Source: Trichomonas vaginalis G3 (lineage: Eukaryota; Parabasalia; Trichomonadida; Trichomonadidae). From it: a stretch of 64,000 nt of DNA. Below are positions 1 through 10,188 of the stretch, piece by piece. Each line of letters starts with the position of its first letter. Position 1 is the first letter of the stretch. The notes beneath the pieces are model-generated. The model was given only the letters and a program-made list of their open reading frames with translations, had not been told where the DNA came from and searched no databases. A program made the position numbers and the translations under genes. The DNA is taken from positions 12,660,392-12,724,391 of the forward strand of contig NC_067203.1 of NCBI RefSeq assembly GCF_026262505.1, written 5' to 3'.

Positions 1-2
1 AT

Positions 3-440
3 AAAGCAGAACGTGGAGAGATGGAAAAGAAACTTCAAGCAAAAGATGAAGTCATTGAATCCAAAGACAAAAGCATACAGAAAAGAATACCACGTTCAGT
101 ACCAAAAGGAAAGGAAAAGAGTTATAAGTATATGATATATACTGAAGAGTTGGAGAAAGAAGAAGATAAAGATATGGTTATGTTGCATTTAGTCAGAAGA
201 AACAACAAGAGCTTTTATGACTTAGCTAAAATATATAAATCTGACAGAAACTGGTTCTATCGTGAAAACTTACCGATTTCAATGACACCGAATGAAGATG
301 TGAAACAAATAGTTCAAGATACGTTACCTCAAACACACTATGACATCAAAGGTTGCACAATACTTACATTCAAAGAAGACTTAACATTACTGAAAGAAAA
401 GATAACAGAATATTTCGACAACTTCAAAGAGGAAGAATGA
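3..440 (+). CDS. KilA-N family protein, C-terminal part (cut by window edge)
   Basis: The frame is open from base 3, so the gene begins outside the window. The visible part has a charged coiled-coil-like linker (residues about 1-45, many E/K) followed by a compact region ending in FDNFKEEE. The same linker follows a clear KilA-N-like core (YYVHRLLVNAVAIWASP) in the decayed copy at 23401-24230, which is the basis for the name. KilA-N domains are DNA-binding modules common in large DNA viruses and phages; a regulatory role here is inference. It is followed by a convergent small gene on the minus strand. Confidence 0.6.
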   Translation, partial: KAERGEMEKKLQAKDEVIESKDKSIQKRIPRSVPKGKEKSYKYMIYTEELEKEEDKDMVMLHLVRRNNKSFYDLAKIYKSDRNWFYRENLPISMTPNEDVKQIVQDTLPQTHYDIKGCTILTFKEDLTLLKEKITEYFDNFKEEE

Positions 441-458
441 ACAAAAATATATTTTTGC

Positions 459-933
459 TTAAATAGCTTCAGGGTCTATTTCTTCAACCATTTCACTTCC
501 TTCGTCAATGTCAATAGAAGCTTCTTCAACCTTTGGTAAGAATTTCTGTATAACATCTTTGTTCGTTATTGTCTTCAGAGATGAAGGATAATATTTCACA
601 TTTGTTTCACCCTTCTTATATTCTTTCTGTTCGGAAAGATTTAATAGCAATACTGAAGAAGTCAATGTTAGAGTTCTTTATGACAGTATAATGAGTATCT
701 TTGACATTCACGAAGAAACTCTTTTGTTTCAAAACTACTGCTAACTCTTGTGAAGTATAACGTTTGCGGTCAATGACAATAGCTAATGGTCTGACATACT
801 GACCGAACTTAGATTCTTTCACAAACTTCTTGTTAAAGATAACATTAACGTTTGCAGCACCATTGAACTCATTCTTGATGGCATTAGCGAGAGCATTGTA
901 TGAAAAGAACTTGCAATCTTGCATGTGTTTCAT
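459..933 (-). pseudogene. Small Polinton protein of unknown function, broken
   Basis: A minus-strand locus starting with MKHMQDCKFFSYNALANAI at 933 and ending in an acidic tail (EEIDPEAI) at 459. It is a small mixed alpha/beta-looking protein with no motif I recognise. A related decayed copy lies at 22829-23306 next to a polymerase in the same relative order, so it is a regular family I gene located between the KilA-N gene and the polymerase and divergent from the polymerase. The gene is broken (about one break). Confidence 0.55.
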
Positions 934-1022
934 TATAATAAAAAGTTCGAAATATTTTAAAACTAGCCTTAAAAAATCTAAGCTAATTTTTTTCTAAGAA
1001 ATTTTTTTATTTCCTACTAAAG

Positions 1023-4000
1023 ATGTATCGGAAGTTGTCTAAGTTAGAACACTCGGAAATAAAACAACTTCTTACAGAAGCTAACATAGATGTTGCAAAA
1101 CATTACGCGACAAACAAAAAAGCACTCGCTGACATCCTCAATGACTACAATGGTGAAATAACTTATGATAGAATTCATGAGTTCATAAATGCAAGAGCAT
1201 TTCCTTTAAATGACGTTGCTATTGACTTATATCATAGACGTTCAGTACCTCATGAAGTAAGAAGAGAAATGTTTGACATAACAAATGCGAACGTTGGTCA
1301 TACTCGTAAAGCTCTTTCGCATGATGTTCGTCAAGAGATGTTTGACATAACAAATGCAAACGTTGGTGAAACACGAAAGAGAGACGACACACTGAAACAA
1401 CAGAGAAGAGAGATGTTTAAAAGTGCTATAGAACAAGTTCGCAAAGCTAACGATGTCATTCATTCCATTGACGACAAACCAAAAGAAGGTGAGAGATGGT
1501 TAAAGAAAGATGAAGAGAATAGGAAGAGAAATGTGAAGTCAGGCAATAGACTCATTGACTTTAACATCGAAGCTTTAGATGAACCAAACAGAGACTACTT
1601 ACACAAACATTTCGGTAAGGTTTTCATGAGACTCTTAGAGAAGATTAAAATAAACTCCCAACAAAGATGGATGGTATGTTATAAACTTGGTGGAAAGTAT
1701 GAATGTTCTACGTTAAACCTCAATAATATTGGAACATTACTACATCAGCTCTTGAAGGAGAACTTTATATCAGAGATAGAAGCAAATGCCGCAGGTATTG
1801 TTGAAATGCACTATGACTTCTTCTTGACAAACATAAAGAATCTTACTGAAATAAAGATGTATGATTTAACAGAATATGAAGGCTTAACGATGTCAGATGT
1901 TAAGAAAGGAAAGCCACAGAAGCGACCATATAGAGATGAAAGCACACTGACAGAAAGACAGAAAAGATTATTGAACAGACTTAAACAAACAGGAGATAAA
2001 CAAGATATAGATGACTTCTGGAATGAAATCCTTGGTGAAAAGAAGTTTTATAAGAAGAGAAGCGGTCAGTTCTGGAAGTATCTTTGCACGTTACCTATAA
2101 ATCTTGAACGCTACCAAATCTTCAATGAACTGAACAAAAGAACTGCAGCACTTATGACAGAGGACAATTGTTTCGTTTATGCTTGCATTCAGGCTGGAGT
2201 AAATGAAGAAACTATTGACCACATGAGAGAAGTCATTCGTGTTAGAGACTTTCCTCAAAGTAAAGTACAAGAAATTTCTGACGCAACAGGTATAGCATTT
2301 AATGTTACCATTGGTTACTTCAATGACTCAAGACATAATGAAATAAAGAGATACATACCAAAAGAATGTAAAACTGTTCGAACTATTGACTTACTTCTTG
2401 TTGAAGACCACTACATGCTAAATGAAAGACTTCCAATGACAACATATTTCATTCGCAACTATATAGAAATCTTGAAGGAGTGTGGTGGAATGAACATTGA
2501 GAAACAGATGAAGATTTATACAAAGAGAGAAGATAAATATGTAGTTCGCATGGATAGAACTACACCGCTATGGGATGTTATGAAAACATTGTGGGAGTGC
2601 AAATATTTCGAACCTATTTCTTATGGAGAACTTTTCACATATACGACTGACTATATAAACAGAACCTTGCACCATTTAAAGATTTGACATATGCTCCAAA
2701 GTATTGTGTACAACTGAAGAAGAAAGCCGAGTCAAAAGAAGTAAATAAAGCTAAATGTAAGTTCATTCCTGAGCATGTTTTCTTTGCTGACTTTGAGTGT
2801 AGTACGGATGGCTTTCATAAAGCTTTTAACATCTGTTACGACAGTGAAGATGGTTCAGTGAGTCAAAGCATTTGGGGTCAGAACTGTGCAACAGAATTTT
2901 TGGAACGACTTCCTGACAAGAGTTTAATATATTTCCATAACCTCAGCTATGATATAAACTTCATCTTAAGACACATGACAGAAGTGAAAGGAACTCCCAT
3001 CATTAAAGGTTCACGAACAATGCAAATAACTGGCTTATATAAAGGAAGGGCAATTATTATAAAAGACTCTTACAGTGTTATAAATAAGAAGCTTAAACTA
3101 TTTCCTGCTATGTTTAACTTACAAACAGGACCGAAAGAAGTATTTCCATACAACTACTACAGCAGTACTTTGTTAGCAAATGACAACAGAACTGGTGTCA
3201 TTTCTGAAGCGTGTAAGTTTATCCAGGATGCAGATACATTTATGAAAAACATAGATTCCATCAAAGGTTGCAGAATAGATGAAAACCACTTCGACTTAGA
3301 AAAATATAGCACATTTTATTGCAAACAAGATGTAAGAATTTTAAGAGAAGGTTTTGTTAAGTTCCGCAATGACATATTGAAAGAATTTGATTTAAACGTT
3401 TATGACTACGTTAGTATTTGTTCAATTGCTAACAAATTATTTGAGAACAGAGTATACTTCCCGAATGGAAATCTTTATGACCTCTCAAATAAACCAAGAG
3501 AATTTATTTCGAGATGCATTCAAGGTGGAAGATGTATGTTGTCAGATAACATGAAACAAAAGAGCGAAAAGAAACTCATTGCTGACTTCGACGCTGTTTC
3601 ATTATATCCATCCGCTATAGCAAGACTTTATACTTTAGAAGGAATTCCAAAAGTATTGAAGGATGAGATGTTAAGCACAGAGTATCTCATGAGACATTTA
3701 TTCGATGACGACCAAAAGGAACCCATTGGTGAAAAGTTTATGTCAGGCTTCTTTGTTCTCATTAAGATAACAGAGATTGGCATACCCAGACACTTTCCTT
3801 TAATAGTTTGTGACCCTGAACTAAATCCAGAACTTAACGTTCCCAGAAGTTCAAACACTTGCTGTTTAATGTATGTTGACCATATAACATTACAAGACCT
3901 CATAAAATATCAAGGTGTCAAATGTGAAGTGTTGCAAGGATACTATTACGATGGAAACAGAGATATTAGAATAAGAGATGAAGTAAAGAAGTTGTTTGAG

Positions 4001-4846
4001 TTAAGGTTAAAGTATAAGAAAGAAGGAAATCCTTTGCAAGAAAATATAAAGCTCATTCTGAACAGTATTTATGGCAAAACTATTCTATCTCCTATTGAGT
4101 CAAAAATAACCATAGTAAATGACAAAGATGCTATAAGATATGCCATCAGAAACTACAACCATATAGTGAAGTTCGAAGGTTTGGATGGTTCAGATAAAAC
4201 TATTTTCAAGCTAACGAAAAGCATTTGCAGACACTTTAACTTCTGTCCACTTGGTGTTAACATTCTGTCTATGTCGAAGAGAATAATGTGTGAAGTATTC
4301 TGTACTGCTGAGGACTTAGGAATGGACATCTTTTATAGCGATACGGACAGTATGCATCTCTACAATGAAGATATCCCTCGTTTAGCTGAAGAGTTTGAGA
4401 AACGTTATGGAAGAGTTCTCATTGGTAAAAACCTTGGTCAATTTCATAGCGACTTTGCAGAAATCACAAAAGATAAACAAAGTTTAGCATACAAGTCAAT
4501 ATTTTGTGGAAAGAAGACTTACATAGACTTACTCACGAATGATTTAAATGAAGTTGCATTTCACTGCAGAATGAAAGGCGTGAAGCAAGATGTTATTGCT
4601 TTAACCGCTAATGAAATGTTTCCTGACTCTGTTCAGTGTTTCTATGATGAAGATAAAGGTTTAATGGTTCTGCAAGGAAAATTTGACAAAGACTCTGAGT
4701 TCAGTGTTATGAAACTTTACAAAGCACTTCATGATGGTCAAGAGATTGGATTTGACTTATGTAAGTCTTCTAGTCCTTGCTTTGCTGAAAAGTTTAACAT
4801 TTCTATTCAGACTAAGACTTCATTCATAAGAAAGCTTAAGTTCTGA
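1023..4846 (+). pseudogene. Type B DNA polymerase (Polinton pPolB), broken
   Basis: The 3' half (from about 2684) has the family B polymerase motifs in order: Exo I FADFE, Exo II YFHNLSYDINF, Exo III YCKQDVRIL, motif A DFDAVSLYP, motif B LILNSIYGK and motif C YSDTDS, followed by a KG-x-K region. This is the polymerase expected to replicate the element by protein priming. The 5' half (1023-2687) carries a short internal repeat around REMFDITNANVG and a segment with NCFVYACIQAG and, about 100 residues on, DHYMLNERLP. The same arrangement appears in the other polymerase at 55689-57840; a Cys/His pairing of this kind could be an OTU-like protease domain, which is only inference. Probably one break. 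It is divergent from the small gene upstream. Confidence 0.9.
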
Positions 4847-4951
4847 GGTCATGAATGAGAAAAATAATAAGGTCATTTATTTTTGTCAGCAATGAGGTCA
4901 TTCATGATAAAAATAAGCCGCTAGCGGCAAGGGCGAAGTCCATGTGGTCAT
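4847..4951. repeat. Intergenic repeat with GGTCATT boxes and a double hairpin
   Basis: Between the convergent polymerase and 285-residue genes there are four GGTCAT-type boxes (about 4848, 4871, 4896 and 4945), and a palindrome GCCGCTAGCGGC (4917-4928) followed two bases later by GGGCGAAGTCC (4931-4941). This pair matches the double-hairpin mini-element found elsewhere in the window. In this position it could act as a bidirectional terminator. Confidence 0.6.
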
Positions 4952-5809
4952 TTACAATACTGCGATGGTAGAGTTTAAGAGTTGTGCTTCAATGTAGAGA
5001 CAGTCCTTATGGTCTGGAGGTAAGAACACTGGGCAGTTATGGTCATGAGTGGAGAACATGTCTATCCAAAACTCACGATTGAAGCCAGTTAATTTATAGT
5101 ATTTAGGGTTAGGAAGTGGTGAAGTTCTTGTATGACCAATGAACTCATTTTCAACTCCCTTACTTAAGTTTGAATATAATATAGCTTGCTTTCTATCCCA
5201 AATGCCAGGTGTTACAATCTTTGAAAATTCATTTTGCCTCGGAAGCATTGCATCATAATTGAAAACATTCTTGAAATCATCACTTGGTTCAGAGATTTGA
5301 AATCTTATACGTAATGGATTTTCTTTCTCTTTAGCGACTTCATTGAATGGTGAGAATACAACAAACTGACAGTCATGTGTTCCATCTTCATTTTCATTAA
5401 ATTCATAATGAAAGTCTATAAGTTGTGGCTGACTACCTTCTTCTTTCAGTTGTGCAAGAAACTCACGTAAAGGCTGTAAAGTTTGTACTTCAATGTTGAA
5501 CTTTTTCTCGAACATCTCATTAAATGAAATCATACATTGCAACAATGTTGTATCGTCTTTAAAGTATTTGTATATGTGAATGTTTTGGGCGCTTAAAGAC
5601 TGTTCGTCATTTTCTATCTCGACTTGAAGTATAAAGTCAACCTTTCTGAAAGCACGTGTTATATACATAGATGTTATGCCAATGTACTTCTCTTCATTTA
5701 TGTTCACAATCCAGTCTGTTGGAAACTTAAACGTTACTCTGTTCCCCTTTATTTTGACGTCAGGGTTTTCACTACTGAACGCAACAGATAAAGGTATTTG
5801 TCTATACAT
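4952..5809 (-). CDS. Probable virion-associated protein (FxYPxxW family), family I
   Basis: 285 residues, intact. After a short N-terminus it has TFKFPTDWIVNINEEKYIGI, which resembles TYEYPRHWVEYVGGEKAIEI at 33439-34320 and FDYPLRWLRDP...KAIGFRR at 61444-62284. All three are about 280-295 residues, occur once per element half and sit among capsid or fibre genes, so a shared structural role (minor capsid, vertex or fibre-base protein) is my inference; no named domain is recognised. The promoter-like TTATTTTTATCCG lies just before the start codon. Convergent with the polymerase. Confidence 0.55.
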   Translation of the reverse strand: MYRQIPLSVAFSSENPDVKIKGNRVTFKFPTDWIVNINEEKYIGITSMYITRAFRKVDFILQVEIENDEQSLSAQNIHIYKYFKDDTTLLQCMISFNEMFEKKFNIEVQTLQPLREFLAQLKEEGSQPQLIDFHYEFNENEDGTHDCQFVVFSPFNEVAKEKENPLRIRFQISEPSDDFKNVFNYDAMLPRQNEFSKIVTPGIWDRKQAILYSNLSKGVENEFIGHTRTSPLPNPKYYKLTGFNREFWIDMFSTHDHNCPVFLPPDHKDCLYIEAQLLNSTIAVL

Positions 5810-5832
5810 TTAATTCGGATAAAAATAACCAT

Positions 5833-6081
5833 TTACTCTTTCTTTGCTTCAGCTTCTTTAGCTTTTGCTTCAGCTTCTTCTCTAGCTTTCTTCGCCAGCA
5901 AACGTGGGTTCTTTTGTCTTCCAGCAGCTAATGCAGCATGTTGTTTTTCACTAAGTTTTCTCTTTGGTCTCTCTGGCTTTTGTTCCTTCAGTTCGGATAA
6001 AATTTGCTCACGAATTTCTTTCTTCAATGCTTCAACATCTATGACCCCTTGGGTCTTGTCCGTAGGACTTGTCTGAGTCAT
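5833..6081 (-). CDS. Small basic/charged protein
   Basis: 82 residues. The N-terminal third is polar, followed by an acidic helix and a K/R-rich stretch (PERPKRKLSEKQHAALAAGR) and an A/E/K-rich helical tail. Such short basic proteins with an SEKQ-AALAAGR-type segment occur in large DNA viruses as DNA- or virion-associated proteins; the function here is unknown. Same strand as, and just upstream of, the 285-residue gene. A TTTTTTATC box lies about 10 bases before the start; the intergenic space to the divergent gene at 6127 is only 45 bases and must hold both promoters. Confidence 0.5.
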   Translation of the reverse strand: MTQTSPTDKTQGVIDVEALKKEIREQILSELKEQKPERPKRKLSEKQHAALAAGRQKNPRLLAKKAREEAEAKAKEAEAKKE

Positions 6082-6126
6082 TTGACTGTAGATAAAAAAC
6101 TAAATTAAAACTTTAACCGGTGTAAA

Positions 6127-6555
6127 ATGAGCTTGTCAAAATCAGAGCGAGAGTCTATTATATTAAATGACGCAAGAGGAATACAACATCCTTTCTATTA
6201 CGTAAGTCAGAGTAAAGATGGTAAAATATACGTAAGAAAAAGAAAGGTTCCATTAGCGAATGCAGAGAGCGACAACATTAAGGTGCATGACACCGAGGGC
6301 GAAGCCCATATAAAACCTTCTGTTCAAACTGAGCCACCAAAAGAACCAGAAGAAAAGAAGCCAGATGTACTTTCAATAACGAACCAAGAGCTTATTGCAA
6401 AGTTCGTGAATTTCATTGAAAAACAAACCGAGTCAAAGAATCCTGACCCGCCAGTGAAAGAAGTTGAGACAAAAGAGAATGTAGAGTTCATTGAAAATGT
6501 CAAGAAACAACTTCCACCACGAATTCCAAGAAGAAGAGTGAGAATAATGAAGTAA
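6127..6555 (+). CDS. Small virion-type protein with YV-KDG-RK motif
   Basis: 142 residues. The N-terminal 40 residues (HPFYYVSQSKDGKIYVRKRK) match a pattern also present at 8677-8919 (GFYVHTMKDGRVQFRKIKQP) and 57871-58455 (YKVTFHRNGTASISKKKQ), so these form one family of DNA- or capsid-associated proteins. The rest is acidic and proline-rich and ends in a basic RIPRRRVRIMK tail. Bases 6297-6307 are a GGGCGAAGCCC hairpin encoding EGEA in frame, the same mini-element as in the genes at 27428-30439 and 34321-34545. Placed directly upstream of the capsid gene on the same strand. Confidence 0.55.
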   Translation: MSLSKSERESIILNDARGIQHPFYYVSQSKDGKIYVRKRKVPLANAESDNIKVHDTEGEAHIKPSVQTEPPKEPEEKKPDVLSITNQELIAKFVNFIEKQTESKNPDPPVKEVETKENVEFIENVKKQLPPRIPRRRVRIMK

Positions 6556-6582
6556 ATAGATATTTTTATCTGAAGTAAATAC

Positions 6583-8156
6583 ATGCAGAACGAACAGTTA
6601 AACGAATTTACTCCAGCAGAGCATATTCATCAGATTCGCTCATATTTCGATATCATAGACAATGCAGTTCAAATTGGTGACACTAATAGAAAATATTCTG
6701 ACGCAAAGATTCCATCACAACCTGGAACTGCTAAAGATAACACATGGGTAACATTCAATCTCTCACCTCCTGGTGAAAATATGTTGGACCTTTACAATAC
6801 ATTCATTACGTATAAAATGGAAGGTCAATTTATTGCAGATAAAGAAATTGGTTCAGGTTCCAATAAAACAAACCCACCAGGATTTTGGATTGGTTTCGAT
6901 GACGCTTTCTATGCAGTTGCTGGATATCAAATCCTTGCAAATGGTCGTATCGTATATTCTCAAGACAACGCAAGAGAAGAAGCATATATAACTTCAAACT
7001 CACAAACTACCGAACAAATAAAGAAAGTAGATGTTTTCTCAAAGACTCGACATGAAGATGTATGGAGTCATTTGGGAACATGCAGAACAGGACAAATTGT
7101 TAGTGGTCCAATTACAGCAGGAAAATCATTTGATTTTAAGCTTCGTTTAAGAATTCCTGTTAGAAAGTTTTTACCATTAGAAGCTATCGATTTATTCCTG
7201 CATTTGCTGGTAACATTCAGCTTAAAGTAAAGTTCAGTAGCGACGCATTACAATGCACATCTATATCTGTAAATGATATCATTGCTTTCAATCCAACTCT
7301 TAAAGTTGCATTTGCTTCAGATTCAAATCCACCGACAAATAAATTTGTTCCATGGAATGAACCATTCACTATGATAACGAAGGCATAGAAGCTAGTGGAA
7401 CAGTTACTATTACAACTGTAACCCAGCAACTATTTCGAACAAAGATGGATTTTAATGAATGTTTCATTCATCCAAAGTCATTCTCTTTAGACCCTAACAT
7501 TTATACAGAACTTGTACAACATTATACAAACGAGGCTTTATGTTTTCCTGTTAAAGTTATGGATTGGATTCCTATGGACGGTTCATTCTCAAAGAATACA
7601 GATAGTTCAAGTGCAACATTTACAGCAGCTTATACGCCTATTAATGTTAAAAGTATTTGGGCACTATTTAGAAAGAAAGACAACTATTATGTTAATTTTG
7701 AGAACCCTAAGTTTAAATATCTTCAGCTTTCCATGGAGCTTATGGAAATATGCCTGCAGAACCTGAAAAATCATATGGACCTGTATTTTATGAAATGGTT
7801 GCGAACGCCTGCAATACAAACAATGATATGATATAGGATTTAATGAAGATGTTATGAGGTCATTGGTGGATGATGGTAGTGTGGAACATAAATGGGATAG
7901 CTATGACAACACACATTTCTTATGTGGTTTTCCAACAGAAGTGGACTTTTGCTTCCAGCAAGGTCAAACATCTACTGCTCCAATAACATACAAATTGTCT
8001 GTTAAAGGACCTATTGAACTAGCAACTGAAAATGTACCAAAGCCACTTATTGGATTTATGAGGGATTGTTGCTTTGCCATACAAGTAAGACAGTCAGGCA
8101 TACCAATAATAAGATTAGATGACTATAACTTAGCAGCTGACGACAGTGAGGAATAA
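6583..8156 (+). pseudogene. Major capsid protein (double jelly-roll), family I, broken
   Basis: The start region reads FTPAEHIHQIRSYFDIIDNA and then WVTFNLSPPGENMLDLYNTF, the usual opening of a Polinton double-jelly-roll major capsid protein. KLRLRIPVRKFLPLEAIDLF matches the equivalent KLKLRVPLSSFL...F strand of the family II capsid (19096-20698), and the last part (PIIRLDDYNLA) is a typical C-terminal strand. Expected to form the hexon-like trimers of the shell. The locus is broken (about three breaks) in this copy. A TATTTTTATCTG box lies just upstream of the start. Downstream are small virion genes on the same strand. Confidence 0.85.
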
Positions 8157-8186
8157 AGGATGAACGTTTATTTTTAAAGCTTATAA

Positions 8187-8627
8187 ATGAGTTCTTCATC
8201 AAGCTCTCGTGAACCTTTACCATCTATGAAACAAACTTTACCAAACGATTATGGAGCACCTATTGAATATTTCTTACGAGCTGCACAATGGCAAAGAGCA
8301 GTTTCACCAAGGTTAGGTGTTCCACCAGCTCCTGTCAAAAATAGCATTTGGTCAAGTCCTTATATAAGATATGGTCTCCCACTAGGTTTGCTAGCTACAG
8401 CAGGAGCAGTTATGATGTTGAAAAGAAATAAAGCAAATGTTGTAAATAATACTGAAGTAGCTGAAGTTAAACAAACTCCAACGCCTTCACAAGCAAAACC
8501 TTCAATGACTCCTGAACCTATGGAAGTACAAACTCCTGTTCAAAAGTCAACTCCTAAACCGACTCCAACATTTAAACCAGAACCTACTCCTCAAATAAAT
8601 CGTAAAACTCCTGCGTTTCCTTACTGA
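8187..8627 (+). CDS. Single-pass membrane protein with Pro/Thr-rich tail
   Basis: 146 residues. A Ser-rich N-terminus is followed at about residues 66-85 by one hydrophobic segment (YGLPLGLLATAGAVMML), then a basic KRNK and a long low-complexity tail rich in P, T and K (PTPSQAKP, KPTPTFKPEP). This is the form of a small virion membrane or minor capsid protein; no family recognised. It is 30 bases downstream of the capsid gene on the same strand. Confidence 0.5.
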   Translation: MSSSSSSREPLPSMKQTLPNDYGAPIEYFLRAAQWQRAVSPRLGVPPAPVKNSIWSSPYIRYGLPLGLLATAGAVMMLKRNKANVVNNTEVAEVKQTPTPSQAKPSMTPEPMEVQTPVQKSTPKPTPTFKPEPTPQINRKTPAFPY

Positions 8628-8676
8628 AAAAAATAACGTTAGTTTTATTTTATTTGAACATTTTATTTAGAGTAAA

Positions 8677-8919
8677 ATGACGACTAAAGTCACTGAAGCA
8701 ATGAAACAAAAGTTCTTGGTAGAATACATTAAATCAGGAACTATTCCAGAAGGTTTTTACGTTCATACTATGAAGGATGGTAGAGTTCAGTTTAGAAAGA
8801 TAAAGCAACCATTAGATAGAGAAGGAATTTTGAGAAAGATTAAACTTCATGAGGACAACATTGCTGAACTTAAGAAGAAGTTAGAAGAGTTGGAGAAAGC
8901 AGACGACAGTGAGGAATAA
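8677..8919 (+). CDS. Small YV-KDG-RK motif protein with coiled coil
   Basis: 80 residues. Residues 25-48 carry the motif GFYVHTMKDGRVQFRKIKQP shared with 6127-6555, followed by a short coiled coil (IKLHEDNIAELKKKLEELEK) and the acidic end DDSEE, which also ends the capsid gene (8156). Probably a virion- or DNA-associated protein. The start codon follows TTTAGAGTAAA, the usual context in these elements. Confidence 0.5.
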   Translation: MTTKVTEAMKQKFLVEYIKSGTIPEGFYVHTMKDGRVQFRKIKQPLDREGILRKIKLHEDNIAELKKKLEELEKADDSEE

Positions 8920-8966
8920 AATATTTCATTAGTTTTATTTTTACTGAAAATTTTTATTTGGATGTA

Positions 8967-9251
8967 ATGACAGAACAAAAGCAACTCATTCGAATTCCAC
9001 AGTATAACAAACATACATTTAAACATTTATTCTTCCTTCCTGAGCATAACATGTTCTTTCAAATACATCCGAGACCAGTTGACTTTTCATTGACTGTGTA
9101 TAAAGATAGAAATAGTTATATCATTAAACCATACGATGACGAAGGTAAGTTATGTAAATTGTACGTTAAGAAGTTAGAGAAAGTTTATGGCTTCAAGTAT
9201 GACTACAATATGGTTAACACTGATGATGAAGATATTGAGGAAAATTTATGA
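8967..9251 (+). CDS. 94-residue protein encoded in the family I terminal repeat
   Basis: Starts MTEQKQLIRIPQYN at an ATG preceded by TTTTTATTTGGATGTA. The ATG at 8967 is preferred to an in-frame TTG three codons upstream because the copy at 35212 starts at the same ATG. The two copies differ by very few residues. The protein is small, mixed in charge, with a Lys/Tyr-rich middle and acidic tail DDEDIEENL; no domain recognised. Because A and E show opposite ends of the element, the gene lies in the terminal inverted repeat and is present twice per element. Function unknown. Confidence 0.6.
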   Translation: MTEQKQLIRIPQYNKHTFKHLFFLPEHNMFFQIHPRPVDFSLTVYKDRNSYIIKPYDDEGKLCKLYVKKLEKVYGFKYDYNMVNTDDEDIEENL

Positions 9252-9444
9252 GAACGTTTATTTTTTCATTAGTGAGTTCGTTAGTGAGGTGAAATTGTTG
9301 GCGGCTTTGTAAATATTTAAGGTTAAGTTGGTTTTTGCGTTCATGTTGTAAAATATACGTTAACGGTTTTGTAAAGTGTCAAATTCACAAGTATTGGGTA
9401 AGGTGGAACGCAGTGCCACCATACCCAAGACTTGTATACTAACT
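9252..9444. repeat. Family I Polinton right terminus with terminal hairpin
   Basis: Shared with 35497-35725. It contains the box TTAACGGTTTTGTAAAGTGT (9361-9380), then a long hairpin 9388-9434: left arm CAAGTATTGGGTAAGGTGG, loop AACGCAGTG, right arm CCACCATACCCAAGACTTG. The element ends ...TACTAACT at 9444. The arms differ from those of E but still pair, see findings. Confidence 0.75.
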
Positions 9445-9923
9445 GATGAATATGCGAATACCGATAGCACACTTTATGTGAGAATTGTATATGACAAACA
9501 AAATTCACAAGTGTCATTTCAAATCTACGAAAACAATCCAAATAAAGACGAACAAATATATACAGAATTCACTGCAATGTCATGGTATTATTTGCAAAGA
9601 ATGTTAAATCAGAAAGTCGAACTTCCTTTAGCAAATATTTACAGTCGATATGCAAGAGATGAACCATATTTATTTAAAGATGTTTCGATCAAGATGCTAT
9701 TATTGTTCATGCTTCATTTTCTGGCGCCCAAAACTCTTTCTTATGCTTGGCAAATGACTTTTACGAAAAACCTACAAAGTTATACGAACCACCAAGTGGA
9801 AGTATTTCAGACTTTCAAGTATGGTTTACTACAGATGGAAGAAAAAGAATAATTCCATTATACCATGCGTTTTACTTAGAACTTAGTTTCATATACAACT
9901 ACTATCGAACGATAAAAATATAA
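9445..9923 (+). pseudogene. Remainder of family II fibre-type virion gene, cut by element A
   Basis: Homologous to the 3' two thirds of 61444-62284 (ESTLYVRIVYDKQNSQVSFQ region, ending YNYYRT-KI at 9923). The 5' part was separated by the insertion of Polinton A, and the copy is broken. The product belongs to the FxYPxxW virion-type family described at 4952 and 33439; its exact role is unknown. It converges on the amphipathic peptide gene with only four bases between them. Confidence 0.7.
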
Positions 9924-9927
9924 CTTT

Positions 9928-10170
9928 TTAATACGGTTGAGGTGTTGGATTTGGTTGCCAACTTGATTGTGGTGCAGGTTCAGGCTGTTGTATTACAGGA
10001 GCTTGTTCTTCTGGTTCAGGGTCTTTAGGTATAATACCAACGAACTGACCTACTCTTTTACCAATATTTTTGACACCGTTCCAAATTCCTCTTCCGACAG
10101 ATTTTATTCCATTCCATATACCTCTTCCAACATTTCGAAAGAAGTTTCCTATTCTTCCAAAGAAACCCAT
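9928..10170 (-). CDS. Amphipathic pVI-like peptide
   Basis: 80 residues, intact, starting MGFFGRIGNFFRNVGRGIWNG. Residues 1-45 form an amphipathic, basic and Gly/Trp/Phe-rich segment with a repeat (GRGIWNGIKSV / GRGIWNGVKNI), then a P/Q/E-rich tail (PEPEEQAPVIQQPEPAP). Membrane-active internal virion proteins such as adenovirus pVI have this kind of amphipathic N-terminus; equating them is inference from composition only. Almost identical to 62290-62532. A TTTTTAC box precedes the start on the minus strand. Confidence 0.6.
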   Translation of the reverse strand: MGFFGRIGNFFRNVGRGIWNGIKSVGRGIWNGVKNIGKRVGQFVGIIPKDPEPEEQAPVIQQPEPAPQSSWQPNPTPQPY

Positions 10171-10188
10171 TTTACTATATGTAAAAAT

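Larger units (their letters stand above)
1..9444. mobile_element. Polinton/Maverick A (family I), right part
   Basis: Virus-like element whose left part lies outside the window. Parts in order: KilA-N gene end, small minus-strand gene, type B DNA polymerase, 285-residue virion-type protein, two small charged proteins, major capsid protein, membrane-anchored protein, 80-residue protein and a terminal module with a 94-residue gene and a hairpin. The end is placed at 9444 because element E shares the sequence up to TACTAACT there, after which the two diverge; the reverse complement starts AG, as Polinton termini commonly do. Beyond 9444 the sequence continues as the inside of a family II fibre-type gene (compare 61815), so A sits in another Polinton. 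Polymerase, capsid and one small gene are broken (about five breaks in all); the other genes read whole. Close identity to element E at the terminus suggests a fairly young copy. Confidence 0.88.

Noticed and set aside
5798-6076. Ser/Ala/Phe-rich plus-strand frame opposite the 82-residue basic protein
   Set aside because: Complement of an E/K/A-rich coding strand; the minus-strand frame has the promoter context and plausible protein features.
1023-8156. Spliceosomal introns as the cause of frame changes
   Set aside because: T. vaginalis introns have a strict GTAYGT...ACTAACACACAG-type signal, which was not noticed at these places.
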